Shown in pieces: positions 18,048-26,101 of a stretch of 64,000 nt of DNA. Source of the DNA: Spongiibacter nanhainus (lineage in GTDB: Bacteria > Pseudomonadota > Gammaproteobacteria > Pseudomonadales > Spongiibacteraceae); contig NZ_CP066167.1 of NCBI RefSeq assembly GCF_016132545.1, positions 372,001-436,000 of the forward strand. The letters run 5' to 3'. Position numbers and translations under genes: made by a program. Position 1 is the first letter of the stretch. Each line of letters starts with the position of its first letter. Below the pieces are notes generated by a model. It worked only from the letters and a program-made list of their open reading frames with translations, did no database searches and was not told where the DNA came from.

Positions 18048-19025
18048 TCAGCCCGCCTGGTGGTAATCGACGCAGCGCTGCACTTCATTGGCAGCGCCTA
18101 AAATCACCGGCACCCGCTGGTGAATCTGCTGAGGCTGGATATCCAGGATGGGGCCCTCCGGGGTCCATACTTTGCCGCCGGCCTGCTCCACCAAAAAACC
18201 CATGGGGTTGGCCTCGTACATCAGCCGCAATTTGCCCGCCTGTTCCGGTTTGCGATTGTCCCAGGGGTAGCTGAACAAGCCGCCGCGACACAGAATGCGG
18301 TGCACATCCGCCACCATGGCTGCCACCCAGCGCATGTTGAAGTTTTTGCCTCGGGGACCGTCCTTGCCAGCCAACAACTCGGCAATGTAGCGCTGCATGG
18401 GCTCTGCCCAAAAACGCTGGTTGGACATGTTGATGGCGAACTCGCCGGTATCGGCGGGGATACTGACCTCGTCATCGGTGAGCAGGTAGTCGCCGCTGTC
18501 GGGGTCTAAGGTAAACATCGCCACACCCTTGCCGGTGCTTAAAACCAGGATCACTGAGGGGCCGTACAGCACATAGCCGGCAGCGACCTGTTGCCGGCCC
18601 GCTTGCAGGAAGTCGGCTTCGACAGCATCTTCGCTGCCGGTATGGGCCAACACCGAGAAGATGGTGCCTACCATGGAATTGATATCGATATTGGAGGAGC
18701 CATCCAGGGGGTCGAAAGTGACCAGGTAGCGGCCGTCTTGGTGACAGGGCACCACATCGGGCTCCTCCTCTGAAGCGACACCTCGTACCGCCGGCTCTGC
18801 CGACAGCGTTGCTTTGAGAAGGTCGTTGGCAATGACGTCGAGCTTTTTTTGGTCTTCGCCTTGCACGTTTTCTGCGCCGGCGGCGCCTAGCACGCCGGCC
18901 AGTGCGCCCTTGGAAAGAGCGTGATTGATGTCGTTACTGGCGCGGCTGACAGCGTGAACGACTTGCTGCAAGGCGTCGTCAACCTGCTGTTGCTGGAGAT
19001 AGTCGCTGAGGCGAGTGTGGGTCAT
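18048..19025 (-). CDS. fbp: Fructose-1,6-bisphosphatase, class I
   Basis: Fbp hydrolyses fructose 1,6-bisphosphate in gluconeogenesis. The 325-residue protein has [18 protein letters not shown], the metal site in [46 protein letters not shown] and a C-terminal [15 protein letters not shown]. Length is normal (E. coli 332). The open frame extends to 19157, but the family begins at [13 protein letters not shown], so ATG 19025 is the start. It lies 38 bases before the rlmJ start on the same strand, so they could be co-transcribed. Confidence 0.95.
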   Translation of the reverse strand: MTHTRLSDYLQQQQVDDALQQVVHAVSRASNDINHALSKGALAGVLGAAGAENVQGEDQKKLDVIANDLLKATLSAEPAVRGVASEEEPDVVPCHQDGRYLVTFDPLDGSSNIDINSMVGTIFSVLAHTGSEDAVEADFLQAGRQQVAAGYVLYGPSVILVLSTGKGVAMFTLDPDSGDYLLTDDEVSIPADTGEFAINMSNQRFWAEPMQRYIAELLAGKDGPRGKNFNMRWVAAMVADVHRILCRGGLFSYPWDNRKPEQAGKLRLMYEANPMGFLVEQAGGKVWTPEGPILDIQPQQIHQRVPVILGAANEVQRCVDYHQAG

Positions 19026-19219
19026 AAAGGATGATCCGCTGCAAATAGGGAATAGCGCAATTATGCCAGTCCCGGCTGATACTAAACAGAGTAGAAGGCC
19101 CATGTTGGCCAGCGCTGGGGTATTGCCGCTTGGCTTTCTGTCGCCAGCTTGTAACATGGTAGGTGAACACTGATCAGCGTGTGCACCACTAACTGACTCA
19201 ACAATAAACGGAGATACAC

Positions 19220-19996
19220 ATGAGACTGCTAAGCCTGTTTACTTTGATATTGGCCTTGCTGCTGCCCGCCTCCGGGTTTGCTGGCGTGAAGGAAAAGGCG
19301 GTGACACTCCCCGATGGTCTGGGCAGTGCGGTGTTGTACAAGGCCTCAAAATCCGAGCGTAAAGGCCCGGCAGTAGTGGTGATTCACGAGTGGTGGGGCC
19401 TTAATGACTACGCCCGCAGTCGCGCAAAAATGCTGGCCAAAGAAGGTTACACCGCTATCGCAGTGGATATGTATGGCCACGGCAAGGTCGCCGATCACCC
19501 CAAGGATGCCACGGCATTTATGAACGCGGCATTAGAAGAGCCCGAGAAGATGGGTGCCCGTTTCAACGCGGCCATGAACATTCTCAAGGCTCAGAAGGGC
19601 GTAAAAGAGGACAAGATTTTTGCTATCGGTTATTGCTTTGGTGGCGCGGTGGTGCTGGAACAGGCCCGTGCCGGTGCTGATCTGGCCGGCGTTGCCAGCT
19701 TCCACGGCAGTCTGGGTACCAAGAATCCTGCCAAAGAGGGCGCGGTTAAAGCCAAGGTGATGGTAGCCCACGGCGGCGCCGATGCCATGGTCCCCCCCAA
19801 GCAACTGGCGGGCTTTGTGAAGGAGATGGCCTCCGCCGGTGTGGATTTGCAACTCCACAACTACCCCGGGGTGATGCACAGCTTCACTAACCCGGGCGCG
19901 ACGGCCAAAGGCAAAGAGTTTGATATGCCCTTGGCCTACGACGAGTATGCCGACAAGGATTCTTGGGCGGCGTTAATGCGCTTTTTGGACGAGTAA
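19220..19996 (+). CDS. Exported dienelactone hydrolase family protein
   Basis: A 258-residue alpha/beta hydrolase with a signal peptide ending SGFAG near residue 22. The family's features are present: [17 protein letters not shown], the nucleophile elbow GYCFGGAVV with cysteine as nucleophile, the acid in [10 protein letters not shown] and the histidine in [11 protein letters not shown]. Classical dienelactone hydrolases open a lactone in chloroaromatic breakdown; exported paralogues such as this one have no firm substrate. GGAG precedes the ATG. The SET-domain gene begins six bases after its stop, so the two probably form an operon. Confidence 0.9.
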   Translation: MRLLSLFTLILALLLPASGFAGVKEKAVTLPDGLGSAVLYKASKSERKGPAVVVIHEWWGLNDYARSRAKMLAKEGYTAIAVDMYGHGKVADHPKDATAFMNAALEEPEKMGARFNAAMNILKAQKGVKEDKIFAIGYCFGGAVVLEQARAGADLAGVASFHGSLGTKNPAKEGAVKAKVMVAHGGADAMVPPKQLAGFVKEMASAGVDLQLHNYPGVMHSFTNPGATAKGKEFDMPLAYDEYADKDSWAALMRFLDE

Positions 19997-20001
19997 GTTA
20001 G

Positions 20002-20331
20002 ATGGCGAAATCCCCAGCACGTAAAACGCGGGCGAAAAAGCCCTACAAGGTAGCCAGCAGCCCTATCCATGGCAAGGGGCTGTTTGCCGCCACCGACATT
20101 GAAGACGGGCAGGTATTGGGGGTGTGCAAAACCCGCCCGGCGACAGAGTCGGGGCTCCACACCCTGACTCTGGATGACGGCAGCCTTTTTGACGTGACCT
20201 GTAGCCTCAAGTACATCAACCACGGTCGTCCCTCAAACGTCAGCTACTACGACGACTTCAGCGTGGTGGCGCTGCGGGATATCGCCAAGGGTGAAGAATT
20301 ACTCCACGACTACGGCGAGGAGTGGGACTAA
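20002..20331 (+). CDS. Small SET-domain protein
   Basis: A 109-residue protein that matches the core of a SET domain: SSPIHGKGLFAATDIEDGQ at the front, LKYINHGRPSNVSYY in the middle and RDIAKGEELLHDYGEEW at the end. These are the GxG, NHxxxxN and ELxxDYG motifs of lysine methyltransferases that use S-adenosylmethionine. The protein is short, with a basic N-terminal tail (KSPARKTRAKKPYK). SET proteins in bacteria are uncommon but known in several marine lineages; the substrate is not known. It directly follows the dienelactone hydrolase gene. Confidence 0.8.
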   Translation: MAKSPARKTRAKKPYKVASSPIHGKGLFAATDIEDGQVLGVCKTRPATESGLHTLTLDDGSLFDVTCSLKYINHGRPSNVSYYDDFSVVALRDIAKGEELLHDYGEEWD

Positions 20332-20404
20332 GTGTCCCGCTCTTTTCAACACTTACCCCTCATCCGCTGCAGCGCCCTCGGCAAGACTCCTGTGGCAGGA
20401 TGGA

Positions 20405-21865
20405 TCAGTTAAACACCGCAAAGCTGCCCGCGTTTAACCACAGATGTACTAGAATACTGGCCACGTAGCCCAGCGCGATCACTGGTGCCCACTTCAGGTG
20501 GCCAAAGAAGGTATAGGAGCCCCGGGCCTGTCCCATCAGGGCAACGCCGGCTGCTGAACCAATCGACAACAAGCTACCGCCGGTACCCGCCGTTAAGGTA
20601 ATCAACAGCCACTGACCGTGGGCCATCTCCGGCTCCATGGTCAGTACCGCAAACATCACCGGAATGTTATCGATCAGCGCCGAGGCGACCCCCAGCGTGA
20701 TGTTGGCAAAGGTCGGTCCGGGGCCGTTGTAGAGCAGGTCGGACATCAGCGCCAGGTAGCCCATAAAGCCCAGACCGCCTACACACATCACCACGCCGTA
20801 AAAGAATAGCAGGGTATCCCACTCGGCCCGGGCGACCCGGTTGAAGACATCGAAGGGCACGACACTGCCGAGGCGCTGAAGGGCCTCTTCGTCACCGGTT
20901 TGTTCCGCCTTGGCGCGTTTGCGGGCCAGGGAGCCGGGCAGACTGCGGCGCAAAAAGTAGCCGAAAAATTGCAGATAACCCAGGCCCATCATCATGCCCG
21001 CCACCGGCGGCAGGTGCAGGAAGATATGGCAGCAGACGGCGGTGACAATGGTCAGCAGGAATAAGGCAAGGATACGAAAAGCACCGCGTTTGAGTTCGAT
21101 TTCCTCGTACACCGCCTCCGGCTTGCGGTTGCCGATAAAGAAACTCATGATCAGCGCCGGTACCCCGTAGTTGACCAGTGATGGAATAAACAGGCTGAAG
21201 AACTCCTGGAACTGCACGATGCCCGCCTGCCAGACCATCAGCGTGGTGATATCGCCAAAGGGACTGAAGGCGCCGCCGGCATTGGCGGCTATCACAATAT
21301 TGATGCAGCACAGATTGATAAAGCGGTTGTCATCCGGTGCCATCTTAATGACCACGGCGCACATCAACAGGGCGGTGGTGAGGTTGTCGGCAATGGGAGA
21401 GATAAAAAAGGCCAGTAGGCCGGTCAGCCAGAACAGGGTGCGGTAGTTAAAACCCTTCTGCACCATCCACGCCCGCAGCACATCAAACAAGCGGCGTTCC
21501 TCCAGGGCGTTGATGTAGGTCATCGCCACCAGCAGGAACAGCATCAACTCGGCAAACTCCAGCAGTGTATGGCGGAAGGCGTGCTCAGATTCACTGGACA
21601 TACCGCCCTGCACATAGACCCAGCCGATCATCATCCAGATCAGACCAGCGGCCACCAGCACGGGTTTGGACTTACGCAGATGCAGCTTTTCTTCGCCCAT
21701 CACCAGCAGGTAGGCAAAGACAAAGATAATCAGCGAAGCGTAACCCACGGTGGAGCTGGTGAGGTCGATATCGCCGGTGGCGGCGAAGGCAGAGGAGGGG
21801 AAGGCGAGTGCCAACAACAGGCCCAATAATCCTGTTGTTGATTTAGCGACAACATTCAGAGGCAT
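20405..21865 (-). CDS. nhaD: Na+/H+ antiporter NhaD
   Basis: NhaD exports sodium in exchange for protons and is typical of marine and halophilic proteobacteria. The 486-residue protein begins with a signal-like hydrophobic segment and has about twelve further membrane segments. Visible conserved parts are LLVAMTYINALEERRLFDVLRAWMVQKGF, FFISPIADNLTTALLMCAVV with the transport-linked SPIADN, NAGGAFSPFGDITTLMVWQ, SALIDNIPVMFAVL and GTGGSLLSIGSAAGVALMG. These fit the IT/NhaD superfamily well. It stands alone on its strand. Confidence 0.94.
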   Translation of the reverse strand: MPLNVVAKSTTGLLGLLLALAFPSSAFAATGDIDLTSSTVGYASLIIFVFAYLLVMGEEKLHLRKSKPVLVAAGLIWMMIGWVYVQGGMSSESEHAFRHTLLEFAELMLFLLVAMTYINALEERRLFDVLRAWMVQKGFNYRTLFWLTGLLAFFISPIADNLTTALLMCAVVIKMAPDDNRFINLCCINIVIAANAGGAFSPFGDITTLMVWQAGIVQFQEFFSLFIPSLVNYGVPALIMSFFIGNRKPEAVYEEIELKRGAFRILALFLLTIVTAVCCHIFLHLPPVAGMMMGLGYLQFFGYFLRRSLPGSLARKRAKAEQTGDEEALQRLGSVVPFDVFNRVARAEWDTLLFFYGVVMCVGGLGFMGYLALMSDLLYNGPGPTFANITLGVASALIDNIPVMFAVLTMEPEMAHGQWLLITLTAGTGGSLLSIGSAAGVALMGQARGSYTFFGHLKWAPVIALGYVASILVHLWLNAGSFAVFN

Positions 21866-22030
21866 GGCGGTGTCCGTCTATAAAAGTACGTGTAAAAAGG
21901 TAAGAGGTCCGGCGAAGTGGCGGCAAAATAGCACAAGCGTCACTGCCAAGGGCACTAGCCAATGGTATAAGGCGCTGCTGATATGCAACCGTTTGCGGCG
22001 GGCTATCCTGTCACGGGGTGGGCTGCGAGC

Positions 22031-23245
22031 CTACACCCATTTGAGTAGGGCGATCATCGCAAACAGTGCAATGGTGGCGACGATCAGCGCATTGCCCATC
22101 GCGCTATTGCGTTGGTCTTGGTGGATAAAACGATTGTTGAGGTAGAGCAGGGTCAGCCCCAAAAACGGCATAAACAGGGCGCCGGCCGCCGAGTACAAAA
22201 TCACCAGCCACACCGGTTTGCCAAGCAATAACAGGGCCATGGGTGGCAGTGCCAGAAACCACAAAAAGCCGCGGTAGCCGGGACTTTGGGTGGATACTGT
22301 GGTGTCGGCTGCGGCGGGGGCCCGCCAGTGGGCCAGGAAGTCGGCAAACAAGTAGGGGACGCCCTGCCATACTCCCAACATGGAGCTGAATACCGCCGCC
22401 CAGAAGCCCAGCAAAAATACCCAGCGGAACTCGGCGCCCAGCAGTGCGCCCAGCTTATCGGCCAGGGCTACCACCATCTTGCCGCCGCTGACGGTCTCCG
22501 GTGCCGCGCTGGCGGCCAGTAGCATGATGCCCACCGCAAATGCGGCGGTGACCGAGTAGGCGATTAGCAGGTCGAGCCGGGCCAGTGGTAAATATTCTGC
22601 GCCCCGCCAGCCTTTTTCCCGAATCCAGTAGGCATAGCACAGCAGGGTCACGCTGCCGCCGACGCCACCGATCACCGCCAGTACCATGGTTAGCTCGCCA
22701 TCTGGGATTCGGGGTGGCAATAGGGAGTCCGCAATCTGCAAGCCACTGAGGTCGATGCGCCACAGGGCGCTAATCACCACCACAAACATCAATCCGATCA
22801 GCACCTTCATGGCGTTTTCAAACAGCCGGTAACGACCTCGGGATACCAGCGCCAAGGCCAGCAGTGAGTGAATCGCCGCCCAGCTGTTGATCGACAACTG
22901 GGGCAGCAGGGCGTGGGCGGCGAGGCCGCAGGCGGCCATCAGCGCGGCGCCCACCAGCAAACCCCACAAGCATAGATAGATCAGGAAGTACCCACACACC
23001 CAGCGGGGCAGATGCTGCAGCCAAGCCTGAAGCAGAGTGCGGTCAGTACTCAGTTGCCAGCGGGCCAGCCCCTCGTTGAGCAGGAATTTAATGGCCGCAC
23101 CAACAATAACGGCCCACACCAATGTGGCGCCGAGGGTGGCCCCCGCAACACTGGCGGTGACTAGGTCTCCAGCACCCAAACCGGTGGCGGCAATCACTAG
23201 GCCTGGCCCGATCATGCCCAGGTTTTGAGTCCAGTTGCGTTTCAT
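22031..23245 (-). CDS. Nramp-related membrane transporter with non-canonical metal site
   Basis: A 404-residue protein with about eleven membrane helices that starts MKRNWTQNLGMIGPGLVIAATGLGAGDLVTASVAGATLG, which aligns with TM1 of Nramp metal transporters. The canonical DPGN metal-binding motif is replaced by GAGD, and no MPH motif is seen in TM6 (VIGGVGGSVTLLCYAYWI). This subfamily is common in bacteria under the Nramp name, but its substrate is unproven and classical Mn/Fe transport is doubtful. The open frame reaches 24061, but that extension lies antisense to the ABC1 kinase gene, so ATG 23245 is taken. It is divergent from that kinase with about 105 bp between. Confidence 0.85.
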   Translation of the reverse strand: MKRNWTQNLGMIGPGLVIAATGLGAGDLVTASVAGATLGATLVWAVIVGAAIKFLLNEGLARWQLSTDRTLLQAWLQHLPRWVCGYFLIYLCLWGLLVGAALMAACGLAAHALLPQLSINSWAAIHSLLALALVSRGRYRLFENAMKVLIGLMFVVVISALWRIDLSGLQIADSLLPPRIPDGELTMVLAVIGGVGGSVTLLCYAYWIREKGWRGAEYLPLARLDLLIAYSVTAAFAVGIMLLAASAAPETVSGGKMVVALADKLGALLGAEFRWVFLLGFWAAVFSSMLGVWQGVPYLFADFLAHWRAPAAADTTVSTQSPGYRGFLWFLALPPMALLLLGKPVWLVILYSAAGALFMPFLGLTLLYLNNRFIHQDQRNSAMGNALIVATIALFAMIALLKWV

Positions 23246-23350
23246 GGCCGTAAACCCCAGTGTGAAAAGGCCGATGCTAGCGCGATTGTGCCCCCGGAGC
23301 GATGTGTCTATAGTGGCCGGTCCCAGGAAAACCCCAAAGCCAAGCGGCCT

Positions 23351-24715
23351 ATGAGTGACGACAAACCCCTTCATCGATTGAAAACCGGCGCCCTGTCCCG
23401 ACGCTTTGAGCTGTCTAAAGTGGGCCTTCGCTACGGCAGTCGGGCGGTGCGCCAGCAGGTCTGGCAGCGTCTCACCGGCGACAGCGACAAGGCCCAACAG
23501 CAGCGCCGGGACAATATCGATTTCTTTATCGGCGAACTGGGTAAGCTGAAGGGCAGCGTGGTAAAGATTGGCCAGATGATGGCGACCTATGGTGATTACC
23601 TGATGCCGCCGGAGCTGGCCGAGGCCCTCCACAAACTGGAGGACGACACGCCGCCGATGTCCTGGCGTTCCATCGAAAAAGCCCTGCGCCGCGAGCTGGG
23701 CGAGGCGCGTTTCGCCGAGTTGGAGATCACGCCAGAGGCTTTTGCTGCAGCGTCTTTGGGGCAGGTCCACCGGGCAAACCGGCGTGGCGACGACGAGTCG
23801 CTGTGCATCAAGGTGCAATACCCCGGGGTGGACCAGACTATCGATGCCGATTTCTCCGCGGTGATGGGCTTGCTGCGCTTGTCCCGCTTGATGGACTCCA
23901 CCCGCAACCTCGATGAGTGGTTTGGCGATATCCGTCAGCTGCTCCACAAAGAGGTCGATTACGAGCAAGAGCGACGGGACCTGGAGTTTGTTGCCAAAGC
24001 CTTGGCAGATGACCCCCGTTACATCGTGCCCCGCAGTTACCCAGACTACTGCACCCGCCATGTGCTCACTATGAGCTACGAGCCGGCGGAACCGGTCAGT
24101 TCGCCGGCGGTGGCGGCGCTATCCCAGGCCCGGCGCAACCGCCTTGGCGCAGCAATCCTGGAGCAGTTTTTGATGGAGCTGTTCAGCTGGCAGCGTATGC
24201 AGACCGATCCCAACTTCGGTAATTACCGGGTGCGCATCGACCAGCAGGGTGACAATGATCAAGTATTGTTGCTGGACTTTGGTGCCATGCGGATGCTGCC
24301 GGCCTCCTTTGCCACGCCCTTTTGCGAGATGCTGCTGGCGGGCTACCGTCGGGACCGGGAAGTCTTTTTAGACAAGGCGATTGAGCTGGGCTTTATGAAG
24401 TCCCACTTTCCCGAGGATGTGCTGGAGAACTTTACCGACATCGGTATCGATATCGCCGAACCGCTACGCAAAGTCGATGACAGCGTGCCTGTTGAGGCCC
24501 GCACCGAGCAGGGCGAATACATCTGGCGGGCGAGCAATTTGCCCAAGCGCATCGCCAAGCGTGCCGTGGCGGCGTCGATCAGCCGCTACTTTGCGCTGCC
24601 GCCCAAGGATTTTCTCTACGTGATGCGCAAGCTGATGGGAGTTTACGCCTTGATTGCTCAGTTAGATGCCCGATTTGACGGCGAGCAAGTGCTGCTGAAG
24701 TTTGTCGACCGGTAG
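23351..24715 (+). CDS. ABC1/AarF (UbiB-like) atypical kinase
   Basis: A 454-residue ABC1 family protein. It has the family-specific KxGQ segment (LKGSVVKIGQMMATYGDYLMPPELAEALHKLED), the alanine-rich nucleotide loop AAASLGQVHRA, the conserved lysine in CIKVQYPGVDQTI and the catalytic-loop and metal region (MQTDPNFGNYRV and LLLDFGAMR). Such proteins act in ubiquinone biology or lipid homeostasis as ATPases. Unlike UbiB it lacks a C-terminal pair of membrane helices, so it is a paralogue, not the canonical UbiB. ATG 23351 (MSDDKPLHR) is chosen; the open frame begins at 23225 inside the divergent transporter gene. Confidence 0.88.
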   Translation: MSDDKPLHRLKTGALSRRFELSKVGLRYGSRAVRQQVWQRLTGDSDKAQQQRRDNIDFFIGELGKLKGSVVKIGQMMATYGDYLMPPELAEALHKLEDDTPPMSWRSIEKALRRELGEARFAELEITPEAFAAASLGQVHRANRRGDDESLCIKVQYPGVDQTIDADFSAVMGLLRLSRLMDSTRNLDEWFGDIRQLLHKEVDYEQERRDLEFVAKALADDPRYIVPRSYPDYCTRHVLTMSYEPAEPVSSPAVAALSQARRNRLGAAILEQFLMELFSWQRMQTDPNFGNYRVRIDQQGDNDQVLLLDFGAMRMLPASFATPFCEMLLAGYRRDREVFLDKAIELGFMKSHFPEDVLENFTDIGIDIAEPLRKVDDSVPVEARTEQGEYIWRASNLPKRIAKRAVAASISRYFALPPKDFLYVMRKLMGVYALIAQLDARFDGEQVLLKFVDR

Positions 24716-24718
24716 GTG

Positions 24719-25375
24719 CTAAGTCTTGCCGGACTTCTTGTTGAATTTCTTATCCAGGGTTTCCAACGCGGTCAGTGTCTCTACAAATACCACCAGTCGT
24801 TCCAGGTAGTCGGGGGAGCTCTGCTGAATTTCGCTGAGCAGCTTTACCGCCAACATCTGCGGGTTTAACGGGCCGGGGTTTTTGGGACGTTTGCTGAGCG
24901 CCAGTTCCACCTTGCGACGCTTTACCTGAACGCCCTGTCGCTGTTGTAGCCGCTGGGCGGCGCGCAATCCCTGTGACGATTCACTTTCTGGAGAAGCGGT
25001 GGGCTCCGGTGCCGCGACCTCTCCCAAGTAGCGGGCGTTTTGTGCGCGGATCTTTTCCTCCAGCGGTGAGCTTGGGATGACGTCCTGCTGTTGTATCGTC
25101 TGCTGCCATTGTTGAACAAAGTCAGCCAAAGGTGAGGGTTTAACGGTGGTTGATCTGGGTGCCATTGGCTCTGCTTGGCACTGGGCGATCAGTGCGGGTA
25201 GTGTCTCACTGACCCGTCGATACAGCTGTTCGGCCACCGCCGGGCGCTGGGTTTGCGCTTTGGCTAACAGGGTGTCGATCACCGCCAAACGCAGCGGCGC
25301 AGCGTGGGTCGCCTGCTGCCGCCAATCCTCCAGCTCGCGCCGGAGTTGCGCCGGGTCCAGCTCAGGATTGCCCAT
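24719..25375 (-). CDS. DUF2894 family protein
   Basis: A 218-residue cytoplasmic protein (MGNPELDPAQLRRELEDW...) of the DUF2894 family. It is rich in Gln, Arg and Pro in the middle, has the conserved block VELALSKRPKNPGPLNPQMLAVKLLSEIQQSSPDYLERLVVFVETLTALETLD near the C-terminus (cited by NPGPLNP and MLAVKLL), and no membrane segment. It is the last gene of the DUF3348-DUF802-OmpA-DUF2894 operon; its start overlaps the end of the OmpA-like gene by 14 bases. The open frame reaches 25585, but that part lies inside the upstream gene. The function is unknown; it presumably works with the stator-like pair. Confidence 0.8.
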   Translation of the reverse strand: MGNPELDPAQLRRELEDWRQQATHAAPLRLAVIDTLLAKAQTQRPAVAEQLYRRVSETLPALIAQCQAEPMAPRSTTVKPSPLADFVQQWQQTIQQQDVIPSSPLEEKIRAQNARYLGEVAAPEPTASPESESSQGLRAAQRLQQRQGVQVKRRKVELALSKRPKNPGPLNPQMLAVKLLSEIQQSSPDYLERLVVFVETLTALETLDKKFNKKSGKT

Positions 25376-26099
25376 AATCGCCGCTGACCTGTGGCCCGGT
25401 GGAGCGGTTTGCTGAGGTATTACTCTCCCCTGAATCAGGTCCTTCTGAGTTGGCCCCCTCTGCTCTGCCTTCAGAAAATGACGGCGCTCGGGGTACCGGC
25501 GCCATCTCCACCCGGCGATTTTGCGCCCGGCTGCCGGCGTCGGTATTGGGGGCCACTGGCTGTTGGTCGCCAAAAGCGGCGGCAAATACCAGCTCTGCCG
25601 GCATGCCGGCGTCGATCAGTGCCCGGGTCACAGTCAAAGCCCGCTGGGCTGACAGCTCCCAGTTGTCACTGAAGTTGAGGTTGCCTTGCTGTATCGGCAG
25701 GTCGTCGGTAAAACCGCTGACCATCAACAACTGCCGGTGATCGCTGAGGTAGAGCTTCAAGGGATCGATCAGGCTTTCCAGTAGCGCCCGGCCCTCTGCC
25801 TGCAACTCGGCAGAGTTTAACGCGAACAGCACGCTGCCGCTGATGCCAATGCGGCCGCCCTCAAAGGTGATGCGGCCCTGGGCCAATGGCGCTGCCAGCG
25901 CCTGCTCCAGTTGCTGGCGGCGGCTTTGCTCGGCCTCGCGTTTGGCCACCTCCTTTTGCAGAGACTGGGACAGCTCCAGTTGAAAGCCCAGCGCCCACAC
26001 CAGCAGCAGTACAAAGACCCCCACCAGCCCGGTCATCAGGTCGCCGAATACAGCCCAGATCGGCGGCTCCGGATTCAGGCCATCGTCCAACTCTGCCAT
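25362..26099 (-). CDS. MotB/ZorB-like membrane protein with OmpA domain
   Basis: A 245-residue protein with one N-terminal membrane helix (AVFGDLMTGLVGVFVLLLVWALGFQLEL), which carries an aspartate near its start (FGDLMT) in the place of the proton-binding Asp of MotB and ZorB. A short coiled coil follows and then an OmpA-like peptidoglycan-binding domain (GSVLFALNSAELQAEGRALLESL, GFTDDLPIQ, NWELSAQRALTVTRALIDAG, NRRVEM). The Ser/Glu-rich C-terminal tail is variable. It starts two bases after the stop of the DUF802 gene, so the pair is a stator-like unit: five MotA-like and two MotB-like chains are typical in this superfamily. Confidence 0.88.
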   Translation of the reverse strand: MAELDDGLNPEPPIWAVFGDLMTGLVGVFVLLLVWALGFQLELSQSLQKEVAKREAEQSRRQQLEQALAAPLAQGRITFEGGRIGISGSVLFALNSAELQAEGRALLESLIDPLKLYLSDHRQLLMVSGFTDDLPIQQGNLNFSDNWELSAQRALTVTRALIDAGMPAELVFAAAFGDQQPVAPNTDAGSRAQNRRVEMAPVPRAPSFSEGRAEGANSEGPDSGESNTSANRSTGPQVSGDYGQS

Positions 26100-26101
26100 C
26101 C

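Noticed and set aside
23246-24061. N-terminal extension of the Nramp-like frame
   Set aside because: The added residues are antisense to the ABC1 kinase and have no membrane or domain signal.
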